64,000 bases of DNA from Porpolomopsis calyptriformis (GCA_951640195.1 OX621166.1:841001-905000); one strand, 5' to 3'. Counted from the first letter of the stretch, positions 11,101 through 21,012 are shown. Notes: generated from the letters alone by a model not told the origin. Made by a program: numbers and translations.

Positions 11101-11798
11101 AATTCGCATATAACAACGCTCCAAATGCTACTACTGGGATATCCCCTTTTTTCGCTAACAAGGGTTATCATCCAAATATTTCAGTACACCCTGAGCGTGA
11201 CCTTACTTCCGTTCAAGCCAGAGAACTAGCTGTTGATTTGGACGAACTCCACTCTGAACTCCAAAATACCATCTCCGAAGCTCAAAAGCGTTATCAGCAC
11301 TACGCTGACTTAAAACGCATTCCAGCCCCTGATTTCGAAATAGGAACTCAAGCCTTCGTAAAGGCCAAGTTTTTCTGAACTACCAGACCCTCCAAGAAAC
11401 TCTCGGAGAAGAACTTAGGTCCTTTCAAGGTCATTGCCTGAGTTGGAACCCATTCCTATACTCTCCGTTTGCCTAGTTCCATGAAAGCTATCCATCCTGT
11501 CTTTCATGTATCACAGTTGGAACCAGCCTCACCAAATACGATTCCGAACCGAGTACAACCTCTGCCTCCTCCGGTAATCATAGACAGAGAACCGGAGTTC
11601 GAGATCTCCGAAATCCTAGACTCGAAAATTGATAATAGGCGTCGCTTATGCAAATTATTGTATTTGGTTCGTTGGGAAGGCTATAAAGGTACCGACGAAG
11701 AAACCTCATGGATCCTCGCTACTGAGCTAGGACATGCTTCAGAACTCATCTCGGAGTTCCACTCCGCTTATCCGGAGAAACCCGGACCTGACTATTGA
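8121..11798 (+). pseudogene. Gyp1 Pol: protease, RT, RNase H, integrase, chromodomain
   Basis: Protease motif TLIDSGSTHCFLD near 8245. RT runs about 8850-9600 with YLDD at 9350-9361. RNase H follows (VVETDASDYAIAG, 9790). Integrase has an H..H..C..C finger (CNSCTMC near 10618), then catalytic Asp in SMDFIEQLP, Asp in TCDRGSEF and Glu in ERVNQTLE. The C terminus (about 11590-11790) is a chromodomain (LYLVRWEGYKG, TSWILATELG), which in this group is thought to steer integration to marked chromatin. Five TGA codons interrupt it (9048, 9171, 9420, 11376, 11439), each where Arg is expected and without frameshift. Otherwise full length. Confidence 0.9.
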
Positions 11799-11847
11799 TT
11801 TCTTTCGCTCTTATTTATTCTTTACTTCAATTCAAAAAATTCATTAT

Positions 11848-12633
11848 CTATTCCAAAGGGACTATTTCTACATCCCTTATGGGCATTTCCTCCTCCAACA
11901 TCTCCGACTCCTCTGACATCTCCGAACTTTCTCCACTTTCTCCACTATCCTTATACTCCCCATCTAACAACTCCTCAGTCCTCTCCATGAACTCCCTCAT
12001 TCTCTTCATCTCCATCCTCATCTTCCTCATCTCCCCCCGAACTCCTTGCAGCTCCTCCCTCAAAATCGCCATCTCCGACAACTCCGCATTTCCCTGTCGC
12101 CTTTTTCCGCCGTGCTCCGGTTCCTCCATGGTGTTCCGGACGTGCTTTCTTTTTGCTGGTTCTTCCCTAACCCAGCATTTGGCCTTCACCTGTTGGCAGG
12201 CAGTACAACTCCGGGCCTTCCCTTGTCCGGTCGGCCACACACACCCCTCTGCGCTCCCTTTCTTGATGCAAGGCTCACACAGAGCCCTCCTAAACGAACT
12301 CTGGTCAACTCCGGAATAAAGCGGATAATAAAAAGAAAGTACTTATGGTTGTCTGATCAAGGCCTCTTGCCCTGATCTTTCCTCCGCCGCCATCTCTGCC
12401 TGCTCCACTGGCTCCGCTATTTGAGCCACCTCCTTCGCCCTCCTTGCTGCCTCCTTTTTTGCAGCCTTGGCTGCCTTTCTGGCTGCTCGTCGTTCCTCTG
12501 CCAACTGACGCTCTTCCTCCACCCTCCGGGCCTCCTCCGCTTGCTCCACTTCCTCACGCTCTCATTGTTCTTCATTTTCAAGCAGGACTTGGAGCTGTGC
12601 GAGTTGAGCTTGGATTTCTTCGCGAGTGGGCAT
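11848..12633 (-). pseudogene. Antisense two-exon gene inside Gyp1: coiled-coil, Cys-rich protein
   Basis: Minus-strand reading from ATG 12633: MPTREEIQAQLAQLQVLLEN, then a long Glu/Ala/Arg helix (to about 12346), a likely 42-nt intron (12342-12301, GTACTT..CAG), then a Cys-rich block LCEPCIKK..GCVWPTGQGK..SCTACQQVKAKC, a second helix and an acidic Ser/Glu tail ending 11848. The spacing C-x2-C..C..C-x2-C-x5-C suggests metal binding. Breaks: TGA at 12564-12562 (expected CGA) and TAA at 12345-12343 at the intron edge (expected CAA). It resembles, from memory, uncharacterised agaricomycete proteins with the same WPxGxGK block. It lies convergent to pol, between the chromodomain and the 3' LTR. 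Function unknown. Confidence 0.6.
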
Positions 12634-12802
12634 TGTTAATGAAGAAAGGTGGTCCGCCGGACCTTATTATATATGTTCCGATTTCAAACTCCGACGATTC
12701 TCCGAAATCCGCCACATTCCAAAACTCCGATTTCTTGGTCATTACCAAATATGGTCAAGTCCAATATGCGGTCTCGAGGGCTCGCCCTTAAGAGGGAGAT
12801 AC

Positions 12803-13059
12803 TGCTACATCCCAGTTCCGACAAACTCCAATGAATTCCAATGAACTCTGATGAACTCCGACAACTCCGAACACTCCGTACTTTTCACATGTTTCTTACT
12901 TATGACATCCTCTGTTGTCACTATGTCTCAGATATAATTATCTAGCAGGTATATAAGTACTGCATTTTTTCCCTGTATCTGTAGACAGAATATCGACTAA
13001 GTCCCGTCGTTTATTCATCTCCGATCTCCGAATTCAACTCCGAAACTTTGGACATAACA
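12803..13059 (+). repeat. Gyp1 3' LTR (257 bp)
   Basis: TGCTACATCCC..CATAACA, same length as the 5' LTR; followed by TSD gtacc. The second base pair differs from the 5' copy (TGC versus TGT), a transition. Confidence 0.92.
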
Positions 13060-13859
13060 GTACCCTATAAATATGTGTATAGTAGATATAAATATATATT
13101 GCGAATAATTAATTGCTTCAGCTATAAACAACTTTGCTGATAATTGTATACTTTAATCCACCTTCAGAGAGGTCCGCCGATGCCGAGAATAGCTTGGCCG
13201 AGGGGTGGCAGTTGCCTCAGTACCCTATACATATGCATATAGTAGATAGAAATACATATTGTCAATAATTAATTGCTTTGGCTTTAGATAACTTCACTGA
13301 TAATTGCATGCATTAATCCACCTTCGGAGAGGTCCGCCGATGCCGAGAATGGCTCAGCCGAGGGGTAGCAGTTGCCTCGGTACCCTATACATATGCATAT
13401 AGTAGATGGAAATACATATTGTGAATAATTAATTGCTTTGGCTTTAGATAACTTTGCTGATAATTACATGCATTAATCCACCTTTAGAGAGGTCCGCCGA
13501 CACCGAGAATAGCTCGGCTGAGGGGTAGCAGTTGCCTCAGTACCCTATACATATGCATATAGTAGATAGAAATACATATTGTCAATAATTGATTGCTTTG
13601 GCTTTAGATAACTTTGCTGATAATGGCATGCATTAATCCACCTTTGGAGAGGTCCGCCGATGCCAAGACTGGCTCGGCCAAGGGGTAGCAGTTGCTTCAG
13701 TACCCTATACATATGCATATAGTAGATAGAAATACATATTGTGAATAATTAATTGCTTTGGCTTTAGATAACTTTACTGATAATTACATGCATTAATCCA
13801 CCTTCAGGGGGGTCCGCCGACACCGAGGATGGCTTCGCCGAGGTTTCACAGCTGCCTTG
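13060..13859 (+). repeat. Five 160-bp tandem units, left arm of the foldback element
   Basis: Units start with gtaccc at 13060, 13220, 13380, 13540 and 13700, an exact 160-bp period. Each has an AT-rich half (catatgcatatagtagat, aataattaattgc) and a GC-rich half (gaggtccgccgatgccgag, gaggggtagcagttgcctc). The last unit diverges at its end. Confidence 0.92.
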
Positions 13860-14506
13860 GTAACCTACACTCCATGGATAATTTATTAATATAACTTCTA
13901 TAGAGATGTAAGACTATCTATCTTAGAGTAGTGCAATATACTTCCTATTTTATTTCTATCTCAATAGTGAGGTATTCAATGTTTAGTTGTTACTCTCTAC
14001 TAAAATGCAACGTCAAATTTCAGACTTGATAAATATGCTTGTAAAAAATCCAGAAATATTTGTACCACTTGTATATGTACTTCATATTCTATTAATACTA
14101 TGTGCCTAATACTGAGTAGTCTACTATGTTTGAATGTAATGAAAAAACTCTATAGATTTATATAGTAACCTATACTGTGATAGTGTAGAGTAACATCAAA
14201 CATAGGTTAATCTAACACAACATTTTCTACACAGTTTACTTATACTAGTGCACCCTGTCAGGCACATCAAATAAATGTAATATAGAGTATATAAACAAGT
14301 GGTACAAATATTTCTAGATTTTTTACAAGCATATTTATCAAGTCCGAAATTTGACGTTGCATTTGAGCAGAGAGTAACAACTAAACATTGAATACCTCAC
14401 TATTGAGATAGAAATAAAATAGGAAATATGTTGCACTACTCTAAGATAGATAGTCTTACATCTCTATAGAAGTTATATTAATAAATTATCCATGGAGTGT
14501 AGGTTA
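13860..14506. repeat. Inner arms and spacer of the foldback element
   Basis: AT-rich DNA. 13865-14075 is repeated inverted at about 14287-14506 (for example ccatggataatttattaat / attaataaattatccatgg, and aaatttgacgttgcat). The spacer 14076-14286 is not repeated. No coding sequence. Confidence 0.88.
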
Positions 14507-15147
14507 CCAAGGCAGCTGTGAAACCTCGGCGAAACCATCCTCAGTGTTAGCAGACCCCCCTGAAGGTGGATTAATGCATGCAATTATCAGTAAAGTTATC
14601 TAAAGCCAAAGCAATTAATTATTCACAATATGTATTTCTATCTACTATATGCATATGTATAGGGTACTGAAGCAACTGCTACCCCTCGGCCGAGCTAGTC
14701 TTGGCATCGGCGGACCTCTCCAAAGGTGGATTAATGCATGCCATTATCAGCAAAGTTATCTAAAGCCAAAGCCATCAATTATTAACAATATGTATTTCTA
14801 TCTACTATATGCATATATATAGGGTACTGAGGCAACTGCTACCCCTCGGCCGAGCCATTCTCAGCATTGGCGGACCTCTCCGAAGGTGGATTAATGCATG
14901 CAATTATCAGTGAAGTTATCTAAAGCCAAAGCAATTAATTATTGACAATATGTATTTCTATCTACTATATGCATATGTATAGGGTACTGAGGCAACTGCT
15001 ACCCCTCAGCCGAGCTATTCTCGGCATCGGTGGACCTCTCCAAAGGTGGATTAAAGTATACAATTATCAGCAAAGTTGTTTATAGCTGAAGCAATTAATT
15101 ATTCGCAATATATATTTATATCTACTATACACATATTTATAGGGTAC
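14507..15147 (-). repeat. Four inverted 160-bp tandem units, right arm
   Basis: The same 160-bp unit as 13060-13859 in the opposite orientation; gggtac unit ends fall at 14667, 14827, 14987 and 15147, again exactly 160 apart. One unit fewer than the left arm. Confidence 0.92.
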
Positions 15148-15224
15148 CGATGCAACTGCTACCCCTCAGCCGAGCCATTCTTGGCATCGGTGGACATCTC
15201 TGAAGGTGTAGTATAGCATACCGA

Positions 15225-15626
15225 TCTCGGCCAACCTGTATATATAGTAGAAACCACCTTCGGCCCATTGGTAGTTATCAGCAATGTATATCTCGGCCAA
15301 CCTGTATATATAGTAGAAACCACCTTCGGCCCATTGGTAGGCATTGGCAATCTATATCTCGGCCAACCTGTATATATAGTAGAAACCACCTTCAGCCCAT
15401 CAGTAGTTATCAGCAATCTATATCTCAGCCAACCTGTATATATAGTAGAACCCACCTTCGGCCCATCGGTAGTTATCGGCAATCTAAATCTCGGCCAACC
15501 TGTGTATATAGTAGAAACCACCTTCAGCCCATTGATAGGCATTGGCAATCTATATCTCGGCCAACCTGTATATATAGTAGAAACCACCTTCGGCCCATTG
15601 GTAGTTATTGGCAATCTATATCTCAG
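15225..15626. repeat. 66-bp tandem repeat, right arm
   Basis: Six units with ccaacctg at 15231, 15297, 15363, 15429, 15495 and 15561, an exact 66-bp period (tctcggccaacctgtatata, then gtagaaaccaccttcggccc). The left arm has only about one unit (about 6425-6505). Because 66 is a multiple of three, both strands stay open across the array; these reading frames are not genes. Confidence 0.92.
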
Positions 15627-15906
15627 CCGAGCCATATACATATACATCCATTTCTCGGCCCCTCCATAGTCTTTGGTGAGTACTATCTTCGGCCCATTAG
15701 TGTATCTCCCTTATCACTCTTGGCTACCCTGTAGTGTACTGGCATACCTGCCTTTTAGTGGAGATGTATTTCACTACTATATATAAATTTCAGCGCTTCA
15801 GTGTACATCAGCTATATATGTATTTTCGGCTGAAGATCGGTGGACCGAGAAACACCGCTATATAGCAAGTTCATTTCACTGTAGTTCACCACTATCTTTG
15901 ACTGAA

Positions 15907-16496
15907 CCATGTGAAACCTCCGGCATCGACGCAATCATTATATTGACCTGCATCGGGTCAGAAACAGGTGAGCTAGTCACCCTCAGATACTCCACCCGCT
16001 CTGTCATCTTAGCCAGATGAGCCTTCAGCTCAGCAAGATGTATCTTCAGGTCCGGAGACGATGCGCATCTCATGTTCTGTAGCGCATTAAGCATGTCGAC
16101 CTGGTGAAGAACACTTTTTGTGGTCGCATCTGCTTTAACCATATCCCACATGTCCTTGGCAGTGGTAAGCTTCATGATCTTTTGTGACAAACAAGGTGAG
16201 ACTGTCGAGAGGAGTAGATGTTGCGCAAGATACTCCCGCTGATCAAAGTCAAGCATTTTCTTCTCTCTAGTTTCAATTTGTTCATCAGTGGCATCTTTGC
16301 CATTGTACTGGGGGACACTATTAAGCTTGACCAGGTCCACTGGTCGTTTGGATCATCCATTCAAGTGGGGTACAAGGCCTTTCGAGCCCATCGCTCGCAT
16401 GGCCCTTGGCTCATAATCCGCCTAGTTAGAGCTGTCATCTCAAAGTTTTGGAATAACCAAGGATTGGGAATTGGAGGTGAGTATAGAATCAGACAT
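15907..16496 (-). pseudogene. Copia A gag, N-terminal half
   Basis: Minus strand from ATG 16496-16494, just inside the PBS. It encodes a copia-type gag (UBN2-like): DLVKLNSVPQYNGKDATDE, DQREYLAQHLLLSTV, AKDMWDMVKADATTKS, DLKIHLAELKAHLAKMTERV. It runs into the foldback element after PEVSHGSVKD; the protein continues at 6151. Three early stops (two of them TGA) occur before the conserved part. Confidence 0.8.
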
Positions 16497-16504
16497 TGGT
16501 GAAC

Positions 16505-16518
16505 CAGGGCTCATAACC
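16505..16518 (-). promoter_or_regulatory. Copia A primer-binding site (half-tRNA, initiator Met)
   Basis: Plus-strand CAGGGCTCATAACC directly against the 5' LTR equals 14 nt of the anticodon arm of fungal initiator tRNA-Met (anticodon CAU inside). The element strand therefore carries the complement, GGTTATGAGCCCTG. Drosophila copia and yeast Ty5 are known to prime from this internal tRNA position rather than the tRNA 3' end. Confidence 0.85.
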
Positions 16519-16630
16519 TGATGAAGTTGGTCGGGTGAAAAATGTCAGATTAAGGAAAATACTAAAGATTATGTAATCAACATATGCATACATTTGTATC
16601 CACTGAGTCGTGATTGTATATATCCTAACA
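16519..16630 (-). repeat. Copia A 5' LTR (112 bp)
   Basis: Twin of 2348-2459, followed by TSD agaac (16631-16635). One of the few differences is CCTAACA against CCCAACA at the end. Confidence 0.9.
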
Positions 16631-16635
16631 AGAAC

Positions 16636-16659
16636 CCCCTTGGAACCTCGGTCCTAACA
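16636..16659. repeat. Solo LTR C, right piece
   Basis: Last 24 bp of the LTR that begins at 1791, ending CCTAACA and followed by TSD gcatc (16660-16664). The preceding agaac (16631-16635) is the second copy of the TSD made by insertion of copia A; the first copy is 2343-2347. Confidence 0.75.
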
Positions 16660-16664
16660 GCATC

Positions 16665-17990
16665 CCAATGGGATATGCCAGGATTCTTGACGAATTGGAC
16701 TAGCTGACCTACCTGGAAAGCAACATCTGGGCAGGATATAATAGCTGGCCAGAGTACATGGCTGATGGCTTCAGCATATGGAACATTCTTCATTTCAGAT
16801 TGTTCTGCTGGAGTGGATGGGGAGTTGGCATGGGTGAGCAGTTGACCAGGTTAAGCAGGAAGGAGCACTGGTGTTAAGGCGCAGTGATCTTTCGGTTGGC
16901 TTAGTGGTCAACGGGGAGAACAGAGACTCCAGTCAAAGACTAGAGGGGGGTGTCTATGTTGAGATCGAAACTAAGAATACAAACTCTGACTACGCGCTAC
17001 TTATCTACTCTGAGTTTGAATTCTATGACTCAACGATGATCCATAGAATGGCTGACTCAGCTGCTGCGGATGGCTGCGCAACTGCGGATGGTGTTATTGC
17101 CGACCAATAGCAGAAGTCACTCATGTGTGACAGTCACAGGTCACAAGTGATGAGAAGGAAGCGACAGAGGAAAAAGACGAGATAAGGAAGGTGGTGGATG
17201 GGTGAGATAAGATTAGATAGGCTGCGATAAGATAAAACGAAAAAGAAGTGGACGCATCGTAACAACTGGTTTGGCTTTTTCAAGGTTGAATTTGGCAACC
17301 GTAGCATCTATATATGCTCATTGATTGATTGAGATGGTTCAGGCAGGGTGGTCTCTCTTGATCTCAAATCCAAGGTACCAGTGGATCTCTCCCAGATCAG
17401 CAATGTCGAAGTGGGATGTAAGTTGGCATTTTGAATTCAGTGATTGCCTCAAGCATGGATCCTGTGATGGCCATATCATCAGTTGCGACAGCAATAACAA
17501 CATTAGTGGGTTCAGTTTTGTAGAATACAGAGTAGTCAATATTGGATCTTATGAATCCAAGCTGATCAAGCACAGATGTGAGCATTTTGTACTACTCACA
17601 ACCAGCCTGTTTAAGGCCATACATAGCTTTCAATAGATGGTATACCATTCCCTCCTGCCCAGGCTTTAGAACAGTGGGCGGCAGGATCATATAGACTTCC
17701 TCAGTGAGTGGGGCATTAAGGTATGCACTCTTTACATTGATTTGATGGATGTCCCAATCCAATTCAGCTGCTACAGTGAGTATTGCTTGGACAGATGGCA
17801 TTTTTGCAGCACATGAGAAGGTCTTGGTGTAGTTGACACCATAGACTTGTTAGTGGCCCCCTGCAACAATCCATATACATCAAGTTTTGATGTTATCATT
17901 GGCATCAGTCTTTTCTTTGAAGACAATTGAGCAGGGGATGATGGGCTTACCCTGTGGTCTGGGCATAATCTCCCATATCTAGAGCTTCTC
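16665..17990 (-). pseudogene. Copia element B, reverse transcriptase part (interrupted by solo LTR J)
   Basis: Minus-strand fragments of a copia RT related to A: WDIHQINVKSAYLNAPL and YGLKQAG (17801-17592), VIAVATDDMAITG (ATDD at 17475-17486), HWYLGFEIKR (17339), then across J PYAEAISHVLWPAIISC..HWDAV to 16665. Frameshifts and TGA/TAG codons are frequent; it is more decayed than A. The pol continues at 1785 after the C/A insertions. Confidence 0.8.
16872..17264 (-). repeat. Solo LTR J (393 bp)
   Basis: TGTTAAGGCGC..CATCGTAACA flanked by 5-bp TSD actgg (16867-16871, 17265-17269) inside the RT of copia B. Its minus strand starts TGTTACGATG like solo LTR I (56155), so both belong to one family. 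Near its left end the plus strand has GTTGGCTTAGTGGTCAAC, a tRNA D-arm-like hairpin with an A-box-like core. Confidence 0.88.
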
Positions 17991-19650
17991 CAGCTGCCCT
18001 ATTTTATATTTCAGGGCCTCCCTCCATTCCTCGGCATGAGGACTTTGAAAGGCTTCATTGAGGGATTTGGGCTCATTGCCTATGGAGCCAGCAAGTGCAT
18101 ACATCAACTCTATAAGTGTGGAGTTATGTGACCAGTGATAGTTGATAGCGATAGCCGATTCAGTATTGCTGTCACATTGTATATCACATACCAACACTGC
18201 AGCATCTGCAAGAGATGCTTGAAGGGGTTTCCCTTCATTCAGTGCCCAGTAGGATCCCACAGGCAAGCATGGATGGGTCAAGTGGGTGGGTATGAGCAGG
18301 ATAGCAGAGGTGGAAGTAGGATGAGCAGGCATATATGTGGGGGTTGGGACTGGATTGGAGGTAAGTACCCCAGTCAGCTCTATGTTATCCCTGGGTGCTG
18401 ACTAGTTTCTATGAGTCTCAGGCACTAACAGAGACCCTTCCAGGTTAGTTTTTTGAGATGTGGGGTGAGCGGTGTTACCCTCCCCCTCACCCATGGCATT
18501 GGTGGGGACAATGACAGATTCGTCATTTTGGATGTGTACATCTGCTGGGTTAAATTTTATGTCCCATTCAATACTAACCATCCATTTGGTTGGCTAATAG
18601 ATCCAGTAGCCTTTGCTTTCAGTATCGTAGCTGATGAGTCGGCCTTTGCAGGCATGGGGATCAAGTTTCCTGGCTGTGAGGTCTTTAATGTAGGTGGCGG
18701 TGCCGAATTCTTGAATCCCTGAGAGGTTCAGTCGCTTGCTGTTGGCTATTTGGTATGGCATTTTGCTGTTCAGTGCGCAAGTGGATGAGCAGTTCTAGAG
18801 CTATACACTGTGATGCATTGCTTCTGCCCAGAGGCTCCAAGGCATGCCGGAGGCAAGTAGGAGAGCATGGGTGTGTTCTGTGTAGGTACGCATGCTGCAC
18901 TCAGATATGCCATCTTGCTAGGGGGAGTTATGCATGGTGAGTTCACGTCTGGTACCTTGTTTCATCAGGTGCTCATTGAACTCTGTACTAGTAAATTCTC
19001 CTCCTCAATCTGAGTGCAGGTGCTTGATTTTTGCACTGTTCAATTGGGTATGGATTAGGGCCTCATCTTTTTTGTAAGTGTCAAGCATCTCACTCTTTTT
19101 GGATAGAAAGTATATTGCAACTTCTCAGGAGTGGTTGTCTATTTGGCAGGTAGTATAGCTTTTACCACCTAGGCTTCAGTACTTGGAGGGTCCCCATAGA
19201 TCCCAGTGGATGCATTTGCCATAGTACGTAGCTCTCATTGTGGATTCCTTTGGGAATGGTTTGCAAGCTGCCTTGGCTTTGGCACATGGTTCACAGAATT
19301 CTTCCTTAGAAGTAGGGTTGATTTCTATTCCTTCCACAAGTTTTGCATTAACCATATGCTTTACAGCAGCACAGGAGATATGACCAAGTTTGCGGTGAGC
19401 TTCCATTAAGCTCATTCTCATTGCTGAGGTATTGGCATATGTTTTAGTGTCATTGGAGGGGAGAAATTGGTAGAGGCCATTAGAGTATGGTGCTTGTGCT
19501 ATGGTATATCCTTTCAGGTGGTTGATTAAGGCATGGTCTTTGTTAAAGATCACATTCTTTGCCTCCTGGGTTAGTCTACTAACCGATATCAGGGTGAACG
19601 CAAGATTGGGGGCGTAGATGCATTCCTTCAGGAGGACTGGCATTTTAGAT
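17991..19650 (-). pseudogene. Copia element B, GAG-pre-integrase and integrase
   Basis: Minus strand. 19643-19180 holds KECIYAPNLAFTLISVSRL, HRKLGHISCAAVKHM, EPCAKAKAACKPF and IHWDLWGPSKY (first catalytic Asp). Further down are remnants of the core and C-terminal region to the RT boundary (EEWREALKYKIGQLEKL, 17979). Repeatedly broken. Confidence 0.78.
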
Positions 19651-19658
19651 GTCCCATT

Positions 19659-19907
19659 TTAGAGGGTCAAGGGGATGTCACCCATACCAAGGGCTTTGAA
19701 TGTATGGCCATCAGCAGTTTCAATGTTGTTGTCGATGGGGTGGTAGTTTTGGAAGCGGGAGCAGTTTAGGCTGAAGTGGTGGCTAGCACTGCTGTTAAGG
19801 ATGGCATTGACCTTGGATGGGTTGGTGTTGTGATCTGCTGCAAGGGATTGGTAGTCCGATGTACAGAAAGCAAACATCTCCTCCTCACACTGCATGCAAA
19901 AAACCAT
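19659..19907 (-). pseudogene. Copia element B, protease remnant
   Basis: EEMFAFCTSDYQSLAAD, then AILNSSASHHFSLN, aligned with ILDSGASRHFC of element A. The catalytic Asp is Asn here (G to A change), so the protease is dead. Homology stops at about 19900; the gag of B and its 5' LTR are missing from the window. Confidence 0.75.
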
Positions 19908-20613
19908 GTAGCTGACTAATTAATTGTTTAATAATATAAATTCAAAGTCAGAATTTGCACAACCTCAAATCAGTTTCTTCATTTTATATCTGACAACAGC
20001 TTTTGACTGATCTTTCAAGACTGCAAAATTGGTACCCACATTTTGCCTTTAAAGAAAATTAAATACAGAATTCAGAAATTTACCTTGTTTTGTATTTGGA
20101 AGTGGACAAATATTATTAATAAAGACAAAATCTGCTTTATTTGAAATTATACTTTGAATATGAACTCACTCGAATAAAAATCCAGATATATATTGCAATA
20201 TCAAATGTAAGGAAATTTACTTTATTTACTCAACTTTAAATTCACATTTAAGATACATTTGAAATATGTTTTCCCCATTATATATTCAGAAATACCTATC
20301 TAAATACCTGCTTGCAATAAAACTTGGGATACTTATTTGAGAACTATTAAATAGTAGCAAAAATATTGAATTTGGCAATGTATTTCCAAATGTGTAAACA
20401 TAATAGTGCACTTATTGCCATTTGCAGAGGAGTTTGCAGAGCATGAACTCTATTATAAATGTGGCAGATATTATATATGATCAATAACTCAAGAAATACT
20501 TGATGGATTTTTAAGATTTTATAATGGAAAAATATATATTTACAAGGGCTAGGTGCCCCCATAGTTATCTTGGAGGATCTTAGCATTTGAGAGAAGTTAT
20601 AGATATGTATTTA
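19908..20613. other. AT-rich stretch of unknown origin
   Basis: About 700 bp, strongly AT-rich compared with both neighbours, with no long reading frame of note, no recognisable domain and no repeat partner in the window. It begins where copia B homology ends and stops at the D LTR. It could be the body of another insertion or old intergenic DNA. Confidence 0.5.
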
Positions 20614-21012
20614 TGTTATAAACCGGTTGTTCAGAACGCATTTTACTTTGGGTGTTCTGTCCCAAGAGATGAAGGTATGGTTCTAAGTCCTTGTTATGAG
20701 TAGCTAACGAGGAATCAGACTTAAAGTCTGATATGTACAGAAGGTCCTCTTTATATACTGACTACTTATCTGTGTGAGTCAGTGCGACATAAACATGAGT
20801 CAAAGATAAGGATGAGTCATTGTGATTGATGATGAATCATAAGGGGTTGAAACATAGATGGAAATGAAAGTGTCTGCATATGGATAGAGTGGTGGGGAAT
20901 CCCTGAGAAAGGTAATGGGGAATCCCAACGAAGAAGTGTGGGGAATCCCAAGATGAGGACAGGTTTGCATACGATAAGATAAAGGAAAGAAAAGAAAATT
21001 ACGACTGTGACA
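20614..21012 (-). repeat. D 3' LTR (399 bp)
   Basis: Minus-strand TGTCACAGTCG..TTATAACA. The minus-strand tract GGTGAGGTGTA just inside it is the polypurine tract. Confidence 0.92.

Larger units (their letters stand above)
6585..13059 (+). mobile_element. Ty3/gypsy chromovirus Gyp1
   Basis: 6475 bp with 257-bp LTRs (6585-6841; 12803-13059) and 5-bp TSD gtacc (6580-6584; 13060-13064). Order: LTR, self-priming site, gag, protease-RT-RNase H-integrase-chromodomain, then an antisense gene, then a purine tract (aagagggagatac) before the 3' LTR. The LTRs differ mainly by C/T and G/A changes. Pol is broken by five TGA codons. Its LTR and genes are rich in the hexamer CTCCGA. Confidence 0.93.
6152..15906. 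mobile_element. Foldback-like palindromic element (interrupted by Gyp1)
   Basis: After removing Gyp1 and one gtacc copy, about 3.3 kb remain, and almost all of it is one inverted repeat. The left arm is 6152-6584 plus 13060 to about 14075; the right arm is about 14287-15906, with a spacer of roughly 210 bp. Ends are TTCAGCCAAGATAG (6152) and the inverse CTATCTTTGACTGAA. Each arm is built of an outer unique part, 66-bp tandem units, 160-bp tandem units and an inner unique part. An imperfect 12-bp direct repeat flanks it (catggtaaacct 6132-6143; catgtgaaacct 15908-15919), a possible TSD. No transposase is encoded, so it is non-autonomous. The architecture matches foldback or Galileo-type elements. 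Confidence 0.75.
2348..16630 (-). mobile_element. Ty1/copia retrotransposon A (interrupted by 6152-15906)
   Basis: Complete in outline: 112-bp LTRs at both ends (2348-2459, 16519-16630), 5-bp TSD agaac (2343-2347, 16631-16635), a primer-binding site next to the right-hand (5') LTR, a polypurine tract next to the left-hand (3') LTR, and gag, protease, integrase, RT and RNase H in the copia order. Gag is split by a foldback-like element. The coding region carries many nonsense codons, mostly TGA at expected Arg. Without the inserts A is about 4.5 kb, normal for copia. Confidence 0.92.

Noticed and set aside
13060..15147. Possible CRISPR array because of regular 160-bp spacing
   Set aside because: Whole units are repeated with no unique spacers, and the organism is eukaryotic; these are foldback-arm tandem repeats.
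15159..15669. Long open frames on both strands, rich in repeated TIYTGWPRYRLP / IVETTFGPLV
   Set aside because: They cover the 66-bp tandem array; 66 is a multiple of three, so all units stay open by periodicity. No gene.
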